The notes beneath the pieces were generated by a model. It did no database searches, was not told the DNA's origin, and was given only the letters and a program-made list of their open reading frames with translations. Positions 1 to 8,709 of a stretch of DNA of 64,000 nucleotides are shown here, piece by piece. Position 1 is the stretch's first letter. The number at the start of each line of letters is the position of its first letter. This stretch comes from Jannaschia sp. M317 (GTDB lineage Bacteria > Pseudomonadota > Alphaproteobacteria > Rhodobacterales > Rhodobacteraceae): assembly GCF_025141175.1 (NCBI RefSeq), contig NZ_CP081155.1:2695001-2759000 (forward strand), in the 5' to 3' direction. Made by a program: the position numbers and the translations under genes.

Positions 1-420
1 TTCTTCAAGGAGTTGGAGCCCGAGGATCTGCTGAAATTCGGCCTGATCCCGGAATTCGTCGGCCGCCTGCCGGTGATTGCGACGCTGACCGATCTGGACA
101 AGGACGCGCTGGTCATCATCCTGACCCAGCCCAAGAACGCATTGGTCAAGCAATACCAGCGCCTGTTCGAGTTGGAAGGCGTGACCCTCACCTTTACCGA
201 CGACGCCCTGCAGGCCATCGCGCAGCGCGCGATCGAGCGGAAGACGGGGGCCCGTGGCCTGCGCTCCATCATGGAGGATATCCTGCTGGACACGATGTTC
301 GAACTGCCCGGAATGGACACCGTCGAAGAGGTCGTGGTCAACGAAGAGGCCGTCCGCCGAGAGGTGAAACCGCTGCTGATCCATTCGGAAGAGAAGGCCG
401 AGCCCGCCTCTGCCGGCTGA
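1..420 (+). CDS. clpX: ATP-dependent Clp protease ATP-binding subunit ClpX (C-terminal part)
   Basis: The frame is open from the first base, so the gene starts outside the window and only the last 139 residues are present. They match the ClpX end: the [10 protein letters not shown] segment (sensor-2 neighbourhood of the AAA+ large domain), then the small domain with [10 protein letters not shown] and the [18 protein letters not shown] signature. ClpX unfolds substrates and feeds them to ClpP in the cytoplasm. The N-terminal zinc-binding domain and Walker motifs are not visible. A strong hairpin with a T-tract follows at 447-479, so clpX looks like the end of its transcription unit. Identification is firm from the RKTGARGLR motif. 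Confidence 0.95.
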   Translation, partial: FFKELEPEDLLKFGLIPEFVGRLPVIATLTDLDKDALVIILTQPKNALVKQYQRLFELEGVTLTFTDDALQAIAQRAIERKTGARGLRSIMEDILLDTMFELPGMDTVEEVVVNEEAVRREVKPLLIHSEEKAEPASAG

Positions 421-446
421 CACCAGCCTAGGCGTCACGCCTCTGA

Positions 447-479
447 CGGCCCTCGCGATTGCGGGGGTCGTTTTCGTTT
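447..479 (+). terminator. Intrinsic terminator after clpX
   Basis: A 10-bp stem, cggccctcgc (447-456) against gcgggggtcg (461-470), includes two G-U pairs. It has a gatt tetraloop and is followed by ttttcgttt. It lies 27 nt after the clpX stop. Confidence 0.7.
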
Positions 480-546
480 GCAGCCCGGGGGTCAGGTGGA
501 ACAGCCTGCGTGTGACGTCGCCGCTTGCGGCGCTATCTCCCACTTC

Positions 547-1755
547 ATGATTGAGTTTCCGCCGTCCCGATCCGCCGCCTGCGCCCGTCTGACCGCCTTT
601 GTCCCCCGCGCCGGTCGCGCCTATGCCGAAGGACGCAACGCCGAGGTGCCGGGCCATTCCGCCGTCTCGACCCTGTCGCCCTATCTGCGCCATCGCGCCC
701 TGACCGAGGCCGAAGTGGCCATGGCCGTCAACGACCAGCACGGCCCCCACGCCGCGTCGTTCCTGTCCGAGATACTCTGGCGCAGCTATTTCAAGGGCTG
801 GCTGGAACGGCGGCCCGGCATATGGTCCGCCTATCAACAGGGCCTGCACGCCGCGCGCAATCGGATCGCAACAGAGGCCGGCCTGCGCATCACCTGGCAG
901 GAGGCCTGCGAGGGTCGCACCGGCATCGCGCCCTTTGACCACTGGGCGGCAGAGCTGCGCAGCACCGGCTACCTGCACAATCACGCGCGGATGTGGTTCG
1001 CCTCGATCTGGATGCACAGCCTCCGCCTCCCGTGGGAGTTGGGGGCGGATTTCTTTCTGCGGCACCTTCTGGACGGCGATCCCGCTTCCAACACCTTGTC
1101 TTGGCGATGGGTTGGCGGGCTGCACACGCGGGGCAAGACCTATCTGGCGCGGCCTGACAACATCGCGCGCCATACCGGCGGGCGGTGGAACGCGGAGGAT
1201 CTGACCGCGCAACTGGCACGCACGGCCGCCCCGCTGGACGGGCCGCCCCACCCGGCACCGGGACCGGTTCCCCGTGATGGGTCCTGGGACCCAAGCCTGC
1301 GCACCGGTCTTTTGCTGACCGAAGACGATCTGCATCCCGATTTCTTTTTTGCCAGGGGGCTGATCCCCGCCGCCGGTGCGGTTCTCATCGCGCCAGAGGG
1401 GCGGTCGCCACTGACCGTGGCAGACCCCGTGCAGCGTTTCACACGGACCCTTGCAATGGATGCCGCGACCCGCCTGGCCGAGCATTGCCCAACCGCGCCC
1501 GTCACAGACGACGTGAACACCATCCTGGACTGGACCCGCGCAGAGCGTCTGCAGCAGCTTGTCGTACCCTACGCGCCGACGGGGCCCGCCGCGACGAAGC
1601 TGGTCACGCTTGCCGCAGGCCTCGACATCCCGATGGTCCGCCCGCTGCGCGCCTGGGACGCCGCTGTCTGGCCCCATGCCACCGCCGGGTTTTTCAAGGT
1701 CAAGGCGCGGATGCAGACGATTCTGGAAGCAGCGCCACAGGATCTGGCCCGCTGA
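547..1755 (+). CDS. Photolyase/cryptochrome-like FAD-binding protein without N-terminal antenna domain
   Basis: 402 residues. Residues about 10-250 match the helical FAD-binding half of DNA photolyases: STLSPYLRHR corresponds to the S-x-L-S-P-Y-L FAD motif, LSEILWRSYFKGW to the L-x-W-R-x-F helix, and the stretch with GYLHNHARMWFAS, LLDGDPASN and WRWVGG is the photolyase core. The usual N-terminal alpha/beta antenna domain of about 130 residues is absent. Instead about 150 residues follow the FAD domain, starting TGLLLTEDDLHPDFF and ending WPHATAGFFKVKARM, which look alpha/beta in nature. ATG 547 was chosen because an upstream TTG (478) overlaps the clpX terminator. The protein may repair DNA or sense light; which is not decided by the sequence. 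Confidence 0.85.
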   Translation: MIEFPPSRSAACARLTAFVPRAGRAYAEGRNAEVPGHSAVSTLSPYLRHRALTEAEVAMAVNDQHGPHAASFLSEILWRSYFKGWLERRPGIWSAYQQGLHAARNRIATEAGLRITWQEACEGRTGIAPFDHWAAELRSTGYLHNHARMWFASIWMHSLRLPWELGADFFLRHLLDGDPASNTLSWRWVGGLHTRGKTYLARPDNIARHTGGRWNAEDLTAQLARTAAPLDGPPHPAPGPVPRDGSWDPSLRTGLLLTEDDLHPDFFFARGLIPAAGAVLIAPEGRSPLTVADPVQRFTRTLAMDAATRLAEHCPTAPVTDDVNTILDWTRAERLQQLVVPYAPTGPAATKLVTLAAGLDIPMVRPLRAWDAAVWPHATAGFFKVKARMQTILEAAPQDLAR

Positions 1756-1868
1756 GCCGCGCAGGCTTCACAGGTTGCCGCATCTGCGCTACAGTCCCGG
1801 CAAGGCAGGGCCGACCAACGGACCGCCATGGCATGAGCAGAGCACGGGGCCAGACAGTGCAGCAGGCA

Positions 1869-2999
1869 ATGAACGGGACCGGTGCGTCCAAAACCACCAT
1901 TCGATTTCTGACGACCGCCGCGGCCATCGCGGCCCTGTCCGCGTGTCAGCCCGGTGCGGGCGGGGGCGGCAGTGACGCCACGCGTGCGGCATCGGTGGGC
2001 AACAGCGTCCAGCTGATCGAACGGGACGTCGAAGCACCCGAGGTCTTCAAAGCCAACGAAAGCGCGCTTTGGGATGGACGGCCGTCCTTGGGCGGTGTCT
2101 GGGTCGCCGCCCCGGGCGTCAAGGACCCTGAGCGGATCATCATCCGCAACGAGGCGAATGGGAAATTCGTCATCGGTGCCCTGTTCAAGCGAGAGCGGTC
2201 GAACCCCGGCCCCGCCCTGCAGCTCAGCTCTGATGCGGCCACCGCTCTTGGTATCATCGCGGGCAAGCCCACCGTGATCGATGTCGTGGCCCTGCGCCGC
2301 GAAGAGGTTCCGGACCCGGCCGCGGCCCCCGTGACCTCCGCGCCCGAGGCCGTGGCCGACGCGCCCGAGGCCATCGCCGAAGAAGAGATCGTCCGCACCG
2401 CTGATCTGCCACGGGCCCAGGCCGCCGCGCCCGCCCCTCAGGCCGAACGGCCCGACGCGATCGCCGCCGCCGTTGCGGCTGTCGATGGGCTCGAGACCGG
2501 CGGCGAGACGGCGGGTGCGGCCAGCGAAACCGTTGCCGCCGCCGCCCCCGAAACCCAGACGCAACCGCGCGGCAACTGGTTCCAGCGCACCTTTGGGCGC
2601 AAGCAGGCCGAGGCCCCGGCCCCCCTGCCCGCCTCTGCGCCCGCAGCCGATGCAGCCCCCTTGGCCAGCAGCGCCGCCGCCCCCGCGATCGCGGCCACCT
2701 CGCTCGATGCGCCCGCACAGACGGCTGCCGCACCACGCGCCACACCGCCCCGCAACACGGGCGGGCTGGAACGGGCCTATGTCCAGATCGGCATCTTCTC
2801 GGTCGAACAGAACGCCCGCAACACCGCCACCGCGCTGTCGCAAGCCGGTGTCCTGCCGACGGTTCTGGAACAGGAAAGCCGGGGCCGCAAATTCTGGCGC
2901 GTCATCGTTGGCCCCGCCACCACCGCCAGCGATCGGGCGGCGGTAATCCGCAAGGCCAAGGGGCTCGGCTTCACCGATGCCTATGCAGTGCGGGGATAG
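1869..2999 (+). CDS. SPOR-domain lipoprotein
   Basis: 376 residues from ATG 1869. The N-terminus has a basic start, a hydrophobic run (FLTTAAAIAALSAC) and an LSAC lipobox, so it should be a lipoprotein. A folded region (about residues 40-130) precedes an Ala/Pro-rich linker of roughly 170 residues. The last 80 residues are an SPOR domain, with YVQIGIFSVEQNARNTATAL and the closing GFTDAYAVRG. SPOR domains bind denuded peptidoglycan glycans, which fits the next gene, a D-Ala-D-Ala carboxypeptidase 49 nt downstream. An in-frame ATG at 1833 is an alternative start adding 12 residues; neither has a clear Shine-Dalgarno. The exact role is unknown. Confidence 0.85.
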   Translation: MNGTGASKTTIRFLTTAAAIAALSACQPGAGGGGSDATRAASVGNSVQLIERDVEAPEVFKANESALWDGRPSLGGVWVAAPGVKDPERIIIRNEANGKFVIGALFKRERSNPGPALQLSSDAATALGIIAGKPTVIDVVALRREEVPDPAAAPVTSAPEAVADAPEAIAEEEIVRTADLPRAQAAAPAPQAERPDAIAAAVAAVDGLETGGETAGAASETVAAAAPETQTQPRGNWFQRTFGRKQAEAPAPLPASAPAADAAPLASSAAAPAIAATSLDAPAQTAAAPRATPPRNTGGLERAYVQIGIFSVEQNARNTATALSQAGVLPTVLEQESRGRKFWRVIVGPATTASDRAAVIRKAKGLGFTDAYAVRG

Positions 3000-3047
3000 G
3001 CCCTATATAGCGCCCTGACCGACCTTAACCCCCGGAGAAGCTGCCAC

Positions 3048-4211
3048 ATGCTCCGCACTGCTATCGCTGCCCTTCTGCTCGGTGCTGCGCCCCTTTGGGC
3101 GCAGGATTTCCAGACCCGCGCCGGATCCGCCATCGTTGTGGACCACAACACCGGGCAGGTCCTGATGGAGAAGAACGCGAACGTGCCCTTGCCGCCCGCG
3201 TCGATGTCCAAGTTGATGACGCTGAACATGACCTTCGAGGCGCTCCAAAGCGGGCGCCTGTCGCTTGATACGGAATTGCCCGTGTCCCAGGCTGCGGCGG
3301 CTTACGGCGGCTCGACCATGTTTCTGGACAGCCGCGACCGGGTCACGGTGGAAGATCTGGTCCGGGGCGTCGTCGTCCTGTCGGGCAATGACGCGACCGC
3401 CGTCCTGGCCGAAGCGCTGAGCCCCGACGGCACGGAGGATGGCTTCGCCGCGTTGATGACCGACCGGGCGCGCGACCTGGGCATGATGCATTCGGTTTTC
3501 CGCAATTCCAACGGGTGGCCGGAACCCGGGCACGTCATGTCGATGAAGGACCTGTCGATCCTGGCCGAGCGGCTGATCACGGAGTTCCCCGAATACTACG
3601 CCTATTTCGCCGAGCGGGAGTTTCCGTTCGACGGCCGCTCCCCTTCCAACCGGTTCAATCGCAATCCTCTTTTGCGGTTGGGCATCGGGGCCGACGGGTT
3701 GAAAACCGGGCACACCCAGGAGGCGGGCTATGGTCTTGTGGGCTCGGCGGTTCAGGGCAACCGGCGCGTGACCTTTGTCATTTCAGGCCTGGAAAGCGAA
3801 CAGGCCCGCGCCGAGGAAAGCGAACGTATCGTCAACTGGGCCTTCCGCCAATTCGCCGAAGAGCGTTTGCTGGACACCCCGCAAGAGGCCGTGATGCAGG
3901 CGCAGGTCTTCATGGGCGACGTCGACACCGTGCCGCTGGTGCCCGAGGCGGGCGTGACTGTCCTGCTTCCGGTGACGGGACGCGAACCGCTCAAGGGTGA
4001 GATCGCCTATGACGGCCCGCTTGAGGCACCGATTGCGGCGGGCACGCGCCTGGGTCTGCTGACGCTGACCCATCCGGGCATGCCGTCGGTAGAGGTGCCG
4101 CTGGTCGCGGGCACCGACGTGGCCCGTGCGGGTCCCTGGCGGCGCATCCAGATTGCCGGTGCCGTGGTCGCGGAACGGGTGCTCGGCTCGGCACTGGAAC
4201 GCGTCCAGTAG
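3048..4211 (+). CDS. D-alanyl-D-alanine carboxypeptidase (penicillin-binding protein 5/6 family)
   Basis: 387 residues with a cleavable signal peptide (hydrophobic run to APLWAQ, about residue 19). All three serine-transpeptidase motifs are present: SMSK (nucleophile S52, K55), SGND, and KTGH. The C-terminal beta domain after about residue 270 is the PBP5-type domain. The enzyme trims the terminal D-Ala of periplasmic pentapeptides. It follows an SPOR lipoprotein gene and precedes tmk by 39 nt, a grouping I know as dacC/dacF-tmk-holB-tatD in Rhodobacterales. The first codons after ccccggagaagctgccac give a plausible Shine-Dalgarno (ggag). Confidence 0.95.
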   Translation: MLRTAIAALLLGAAPLWAQDFQTRAGSAIVVDHNTGQVLMEKNANVPLPPASMSKLMTLNMTFEALQSGRLSLDTELPVSQAAAAYGGSTMFLDSRDRVTVEDLVRGVVVLSGNDATAVLAEALSPDGTEDGFAALMTDRARDLGMMHSVFRNSNGWPEPGHVMSMKDLSILAERLITEFPEYYAYFAEREFPFDGRSPSNRFNRNPLLRLGIGADGLKTGHTQEAGYGLVGSAVQGNRRVTFVISGLESEQARAEESERIVNWAFRQFAEERLLDTPQEAVMQAQVFMGDVDTVPLVPEAGVTVLLPVTGREPLKGEIAYDGPLEAPIAAGTRLGLLTLTHPGMPSVEVPLVAGTDVARAGPWRRIQIAGAVVAERVLGSALERVQ

Positions 4212-4250
4212 GCGCTTGCCTTGCGCGGCGGGCCTGATAAGCCCGAGGCC

Positions 4251-4847
4251 ATGTTCATTTCCTTCGAAGGCATCGACGGCTGCGGCAAATCCACCCAATC
4301 GCGCCTGTTGGCGGATTGGCTGACCGGTCAAGGCCGCACCGTTTTGCACAACCGCGAACCCGGCGGCAGCGCGGGCGCCGAAGCGATCCGCAGCCTGCTG
4401 GTCGAGGGCGATCCGGATCGCTGGTCCCCGGTGACGGAACTGCTGCTGTATAACGCCGCGCGGCGCGACAATCTGGAACGGCGCCTGATCCCGGCCCTGA
4501 CCCAGGGCGACTGGGTGGTCAGCGACCGCTGGACCGACAGCACCCGCGTGTACCAGGCCACGCGCGGCGGCGACCGGGCCACTGTCGACGCATTGCAGAA
4601 ACTGGTGATCGGGCGCGAACCCGACCTGACCTTTGTGGTCGACATGGACCCCAGGGTTGCCTTGTCGCGCGGTTTGGCGCGCGGCCATGAGGAAGACCGG
4701 TTCGAGCAGTTGGGCCTGGAATTTCAGCAAACGATCCGCGCAGGCTATCTGTCGCTGGCACAGGACTTCCCCGACCGCATCCACGTGATTGACGGCAATG
4801 ACACCCCCGAAGCGGTGGCCGCGCGCATCCGCGCCGCGCTGCCGTGA
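4251..4847 (+). CDS. tmk: Thymidylate kinase
   Basis: 198 residues. It phosphorylates dTMP to dTDP in the cytoplasm. The P-loop EGIDGCGKST is at residues 6-15, the DR-x motif appears as SDRWTDSTRVYQ, and a LID region (ARGHEEDRFEQ) carries the basic and acidic residues expected. ATG 4251 was chosen over an in-frame codon at 4221 because TMK proteins begin a few residues before the FISFEG strand. The stop overlaps the GTG start of holB by 4 nt, indicating translational coupling. Confidence 0.96.
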   Translation: MFISFEGIDGCGKSTQSRLLADWLTGQGRTVLHNREPGGSAGAEAIRSLLVEGDPDRWSPVTELLLYNAARRDNLERRLIPALTQGDWVVSDRWTDSTRVYQATRGGDRATVDALQKLVIGREPDLTFVVDMDPRVALSRGLARGHEEDRFEQLGLEFQQTIRAGYLSLAQDFPDRIHVIDGNDTPEAVAARIRAALP

Positions 4848-5914
4848 CCGAGGCCGACGCCCTGCCAGAGGCGGACCGCGCAGGCGACGCGCCGCATCCC
4901 CGGGACACCCCGGTCCTGTTTGGTCAGGCCGCGGCAGAGGCGTCGTTTCTGGATGCCTGGACCACCGGACGGATGCACCACGGCTGGCTGTTGACCGGGC
5001 CGCGCGGGGTCGGCAAGGCGACGCTGGCCTGGCGCATCGCGCGCTTTCTGTTGACCGACCCGCCCGCCGATGCCGACAGCCTGGACCCCACGCCCGGCCA
5101 TGCCACCCTGCCCCAGATCGCCGCGCTGTCGGCACCTGGTCTGATGCTGCTGCGGCGGCCCTGGGATCAAAAGGCCAAGCGGCTGGCCACGCAGATCACC
5201 GTCGACGAGGTGCGCCGCCTTGGCCCCTTTTTCGGGATGAGCGCGGGCGGGCGACGCGTGGTCATCGTCGATGCCGCCGACGACCTGAACCCCTCGGCCG
5301 CGAACGCGATCCTGAAACTGTTGGAGGAACCGCCCGCCCGGTCCACCCTGCTGTTGATCGCGCATCAACCGGCGCGGCTGCTGCCGACGATCCGGTCACG
5401 GTGCCGGGTTCTGCGGCTTGCCCCCCTGGCCGGATCCGATCTGTCTGCCGCCGTCGAGCAGGCAGGCGGTGTGCCGGACCCCGCGCAGCTGGCGCTGGCC
5501 GAAGGGTCGGTGGGCGCGGCGTTGTCATTGGCCGACGGCGGCGCGCGGATCTATGGCGATCTGATCGACCTCTTGTCGCGGACCCCCATGGACCGGGCCC
5601 GCGCGCGCCGCTTGGCGGATGCCTGCGCCGGCAAGGCCGGGGCAGAGAGATTGCAGCAGACATTGGACGCGTTGGACCGGCTGCTGCACCGGGCCGCGCG
5701 CGCCGGTCTGCTGGGCCCGCCCGAGGACGCGCCCGAGGCCGAGGCAAAAGTGCTCGCGCGTCTGGCCCCCCACGACCAGGCCGCCCGCGCCTGGGCGCAA
5801 CTGGCACAGGATGTGGGCGACCGCGCGGGGCATGCGCGGGCCGTGAACGTCGATCCGGCCTCGATCGTCTGGGACGCCTTGTCGCGCATCGACGCGCAGG
5901 CCCGACGCGTCTGA
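4844..5914 (+). CDS. holB: DNA polymerase III subunit delta'
   Basis: 356 residues beginning at GTG 4844, overlapping the tmk stop. It is an AAA+ clamp-loader subunit: GPRGVGKATLAWRIA is the P-loop region, the delta' pattern LGPFFGMSAGGRRVVIVDAADDLN is spread across the Walker B segment, NAILKLLEEPPA is the conserved helix, and TIRSRCRVLRL is the SRC motif. The tmk-holB-tatD order is common in bacteria. The C-terminal third is the collar domain. Nothing unusual was seen apart from the GTG start. Confidence 0.95.
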   Translation: MTEADALPEADRAGDAPHPRDTPVLFGQAAAEASFLDAWTTGRMHHGWLLTGPRGVGKATLAWRIARFLLTDPPADADSLDPTPGHATLPQIAALSAPGLMLLRRPWDQKAKRLATQITVDEVRRLGPFFGMSAGGRRVVIVDAADDLNPSAANAILKLLEEPPARSTLLLIAHQPARLLPTIRSRCRVLRLAPLAGSDLSAAVEQAGGVPDPAQLALAEGSVGAALSLADGGARIYGDLIDLLSRTPMDRARARRLADACAGKAGAERLQQTLDALDRLLHRAARAGLLGPPEDAPEAEAKVLARLAPHDQAARAWAQLAQDVGDRAGHARAVNVDPASIVWDALSRIDAQARRV

Positions 5915-5959
5915 TCGCCGCCCCTTGCGCCTGCGACCGCTGCGCCCTAGCTGCGGGCC

Positions 5960-6745
5960 ATGGAACCGATGATAACCGACAGCCACTGCCACCTGGATTT
6001 CCCTCAGTTCGAGGGGGGATTGCCCGATCTTCTGTCCCGCGCCGCCGATCTGGGCGTGCACCGGATGGTGACGATCTGCACCAAGCTGCGCACCGCCCCT
6101 GCCGTGCGCGCCCTGGCCGAGGCCCATGCCCCTGTCTTCTGGGCCGCCGGAACTCACCCGATGTCCGCCGCCGAAGAACCGCTTGCCTCGGTCGAGGATC
6201 TGGTCACCCTGGCCCAGCACCCCAAGATGGTCGGCATCGGCGAGACAGGGCTGGATTACCACTACACCGCCGACAGCAAGCCCGTGCAGCAGGAAAGCCT
6301 GCGCATCCACATCGAGGCCTGCCGCCAAACCGGCCTGCCATTGATCATCCACAGCCGTGACGCCGACACCGACATGGCCCGCATCCTGACCGAGGAACAT
6401 CGCGCGGGGGCCTATACCTGCGTCATGCATTGCTTCAGCTCTGGTCCGGCCCTGGCCGAGGCCGCTTTGGACCTTGGGTTCTATTTGTCGATGTCGGGCA
6501 TCGCGGCCTTTCCCCGGTCACAAGAGGTGCGCGACATCTTTGCGCGCGCCCCGCTCGACCGGATCCTGGTCGAGACCGACAGCCCCTATCTTGCCCCCCC
6601 GCCTCATCGCGGCAAACGCAATGAGCCCGCCTTCGTCAGCCACACGGCCCGCAAGGGTGCGGAGGTGTTCGGCCTGGATTACGCCGCGTTCGCCGCCGCG
6701 ACCGAGGCCAACTTCGAGCGGCTGTTCACCAAGGCCGTGGCATGA
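5960..6745 (+). CDS. TatD family metal-dependent hydrolase (DNase)
   Basis: 261 residues of a TIM-barrel amidohydrolase-like fold. The metal ligands are visible: DSHCHLDF near the N-terminus, GIGETGLDYHY, IHSRDADTDM, HCFSSG and ETDSPYLAPPPHRGKRNEP. These are the TatD/YcfH signatures. It lies 45 nt after holB and its stop overlaps the next gene by 4 nt. Start at 5960 or at the second ATG (5969) cannot be told apart. The likely role is a 3'-5' exonuclease or a quality-control hydrolase; the substrate is not known. Confidence 0.93.
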   Translation: MEPMITDSHCHLDFPQFEGGLPDLLSRAADLGVHRMVTICTKLRTAPAVRALAEAHAPVFWAAGTHPMSAAEEPLASVEDLVTLAQHPKMVGIGETGLDYHYTADSKPVQQESLRIHIEACRQTGLPLIIHSRDADTDMARILTEEHRAGAYTCVMHCFSSGPALAEAALDLGFYLSMSGIAAFPRSQEVRDIFARAPLDRILVETDSPYLAPPPHRGKRNEPAFVSHTARKGAEVFGLDYAAFAAATEANFERLFTKAVA

Positions 6746-7188
6746 CCGTCTCCAAGGCCTTGACCGCCGAAGTCCGCCACGAGATCGAGCATCTGCACGC
6801 CTTCTTTCAGGATTGGTACAGCGGCCATTCCGCCGTCTCTGATCTGGGTCCGCGCTTTCTGGATCGGATGGATCCGGCGCTGACCTTCATCGGGCCCGAC
6901 GGCCGCCAGCAGACGCGGGACGATCTGCACCGGGCGTTCGACCGGGCGCATGGTGCCCAGGCCCACCTGCGGATTGCCGTGCGCAACCTGCGGCTGCTGC
7001 GCACCGAGGCGGAGATGTTCTTTGCTACCTACGAGGAATGGCAGCACCGTGGCCCGAATGCCCCCGACGGCCGCACGGCCCGCATCGCGACCGTCATCAT
7101 GACACGCGGCCTGCCGTTCCGTTGGCTGCACGTGCACGAAACCTGGTTGCCCGACGCGGTACGCGACGCCGGGTCCTTCGACTTCTAG
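6742..7188 (+). CDS. NTF2-like (SnoaL/DUF4440-type) protein
   Basis: 148 residues, coupled to tatD by an ATGA overlap. The pattern of an N-terminal helix pair, then LDPALTFIGPDGRQQTRDDL-like strand-helix and a final beta sheet with TVIMTRGLPFRWLHVHETW matches the NTF2-like fold used by SnoaL and DUF4440 proteins. Such folds make a conical pocket and can be enzymes or binders, so no reaction can be given. The stop codon shares bases with the stop of the convergent small gene on the other strand (7185-7187). Confidence 0.75.
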   Translation: MTVSKALTAEVRHEIEHLHAFFQDWYSGHSAVSDLGPRFLDRMDPALTFIGPDGRQQTRDDLHRAFDRAHGAQAHLRIAVRNLRLLRTEAEMFFATYEEWQHRGPNAPDGRTARIATVIMTRGLPFRWLHVHETWLPDAVRDAGSFDF

Positions 7189-7364
7189 TGACAATGCAGC
7201 GGTTGCGATCCCGCGTGGCAGCACTGCCCCGGAGGCGAAGACTTGCGACATCCGCCGCTGTGGCCCGTCTCCTGGGCCAGGGCGGTCGTCAGGGACTGCG
7301 CGGGCATTGCCGCAACGCCGAAGGACGAGGCGAGCAACGCGAGCATGGCCGCAAGGATTTTCAT
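7185..7364 (-). CDS. Small secreted Cys/His-rich protein
   Basis: 59 residues from ATG 7364 (MKILAAMLALLASSFG). A signal peptide is clear, with probable cleavage near VAAMPAQ. The mature part is short and ends in a Cys/His cluster (GGCRKSSPPGQCCHAGSQPLHCH), four Cys and two His within 22 residues. An upstream in-frame ATG at 7379 is possible, but 7364 gives the normal signal-peptide length. The function is not recognised. Periplasmic metal binding or disulfide formation is an inference from composition. The upstream region (7365-7485) is AT-richer and likely holds its promoter. Confidence 0.6.
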   Translation of the reverse strand: MKILAAMLALLASSFGVAAMPAQSLTTALAQETGHSGGCRKSSPPGQCCHAGSQPLHCH

Positions 7365-7485
7365 GGGACCGCCTTTCAAGGCATTTCAGTCGTTCGTTAA
7401 CGATGTGTTAACGCGCAATCGTGTCAGCATTGAAGGCCAGATTTCGGAAACATCGCGGGGCGCCGCGTCGATCCTGTAGCAACGC

Positions 7486-8205
7486 CTACCGCTGGCGCAG
7501 GCCGTCGGGCGGCAGGCTGCGGCCCTCTCGGCGCTCCATTTCGGCGATACAGGTTTTCAGGCTCCGCTCCGGGTGGCGGACAAAGGGTTCCTCAAGCGGC
7601 TCGGCCTCGGCCATGCGGTCGACGCGGAACATACGGAAATCCGCGCGCAGCTCGCACCAGCCCAGCAACGTCCAGGTGCGCCCCCAGAACATCAACGCGA
7701 GCGGATGCACCCGCCGGTCGGTCACACGTCCAGCGGCATCCATATAGCCCAGACGCACCACGCGCCCTGCCTGCGCCTGAGCGTCCAGCATGTCGAGGCG
7801 GGCGCGTTCCTCCTGAGACATGCCCACCCTTGGCGCGGCGAGCCGGTTCAACGCCAGGTCAAGGTCGTCCGGTTTGGGCAGAACGGCCTCGATCTTGGAC
7901 AACGCATCGCGGGCGGCGTCGGCCATGTCGGTCCCGCCCCAGCCCGACACCATCCGCGCCCCAAGCGCCAGCGCCGCCACCTCTCGCTGGGTGAACATCA
8001 GGGGTGGCAGGTCAAAGCCGTCGCGCATCATATAACCGACCCCGGCCGCGCCTTCGATCGGCACGCCCGAGGCCATCAGATCGGCCACGTCGCGATAGAC
8101 GGTGCGCTCAGACACCTCCATCGCCTCGGCCAGCCGCGCCGCCGTCCACAACCGCCCACCGCGCAGGACCTGCACGAGACGGAACAGACGATCGGCGCGG
8201 CGCAA
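7486..8205 (-). CDS. YafY-family transcriptional regulator (HTH + WYL domain)
   Basis: 239 residues. The N-terminus (MRRADRLFRLVQVLRGG) and following DeoR-like winged helix (AARLAEAMEVSERTVYRDVADL) match YafY-type regulators. A WYL domain follows, with WTLLGWCELRADFRMFRVDRM as its core. The start is TTG at 8205: there is no in-frame ATG before it because a stop lies six bases upstream, and the family N-terminus begins exactly here. It sits 3 nt after the VOC gene stop, so the two genes are one transcription unit. WYL domains sense ligands or nucleic acid; the ligand is unknown. Confidence 0.9.
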   Translation of the reverse strand: MRRADRLFRLVQVLRGGRLWTAARLAEAMEVSERTVYRDVADLMASGVPIEGAAGVGYMMRDGFDLPPLMFTQREVAALALGARMVSGWGGTDMADAARDALSKIEAVLPKPDDLDLALNRLAAPRVGMSQEERARLDMLDAQAQAGRVVRLGYMDAAGRVTDRRVHPLALMFWGRTWTLLGWCELRADFRMFRVDRMAEAEPLEEPFVRHPERSLKTCIAEMERREGRSLPPDGLRQR

Positions 8206-8208
8206 GGC

Positions 8209-8613
8209 TCAGACCTCGAACAGACCGACGGAATTGCCGTCCGGGTCGATAATATAGGCAAACCGTCCGACCGGGATCTGGACCGGTTCGCCCAACACCT
8301 TGCCGCCGGCCTGCCAGACGCGGTCCATCGCCGCCTCCAGCGGCGCGGGCACGGTCAGGTGCACGGTGGGGCCGGTCCCGTCCGCGGCGGGCTTGCCGGG
8401 ATAGATATGGCCGCCCACGCCGGGGCCCTGAGCGTAGCGAAACAGCGACACCCGGTCCGGGCCCATCTGCGTTTCAGTCATGTCCTGGCCCAGCACGGCG
8501 CCATAGAATGCGCGGCCCTTGTCCAGGTCCCGCACCGGGATTTCCACCCAGATGGCGGCGTGGTCGGATCCGGTCCCGGCAACGGGGGCGGCGTCAAGTG
8601 TCGGTGTGGTCAT
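8209..8613 (-). CDS. VOC family protein (glyoxalase/bleomycin-resistance fold)
   Basis: 134 residues from ATG 8613. Two beta-alpha-beta-beta-beta modules are visible: HAAIWVEIPVRDLDKGRAFYGAVLG, and PTVHLTVPAP followed by the closing AYIIDPDGNSVGLFEV, which contains the typical DPDGN turn. The fold uses His/Glu metal ligands, but no specific substrate can be named. It is cotranscribed with the YafY regulator, a frequent pairing. The Shine-Dalgarno region (acacattgaagga) is identical over 13 nt to the leader of the tautomerase gene at 38412. Confidence 0.88.
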   Translation of the reverse strand: MTTPTLDAAPVAGTGSDHAAIWVEIPVRDLDKGRAFYGAVLGQDMTETQMGPDRVSLFRYAQGPGVGGHIYPGKPAADGTGPTVHLTVPAPLEAAMDRVWQAGGKVLGEPVQIPVGRFAYIIDPDGNSVGLFEV

Positions 8614-8709
8614 GGTGTCATCCTTCAATGTGTCTGCCCCGTCATCGGGGCACACCGAGGATGTCGCACAGCCCTCCTGACAGCGTTCTGTCAGGAGGGT
8701 GTCAGGGGA

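Noticed and set aside
1485..1868. N-terminal extension of the SPOR lipoprotein
   Set aside because: It overlaps the photolyase gene in another frame and is Arg/Pro-rich; the lipoprotein signal starts only after 1869.
4789..6360. A 523-codon plus-strand frame overlapping holB and tatD
   Set aside because: Arg/Pro-rich composition and no motifs; the real genes in this region are in other frames.
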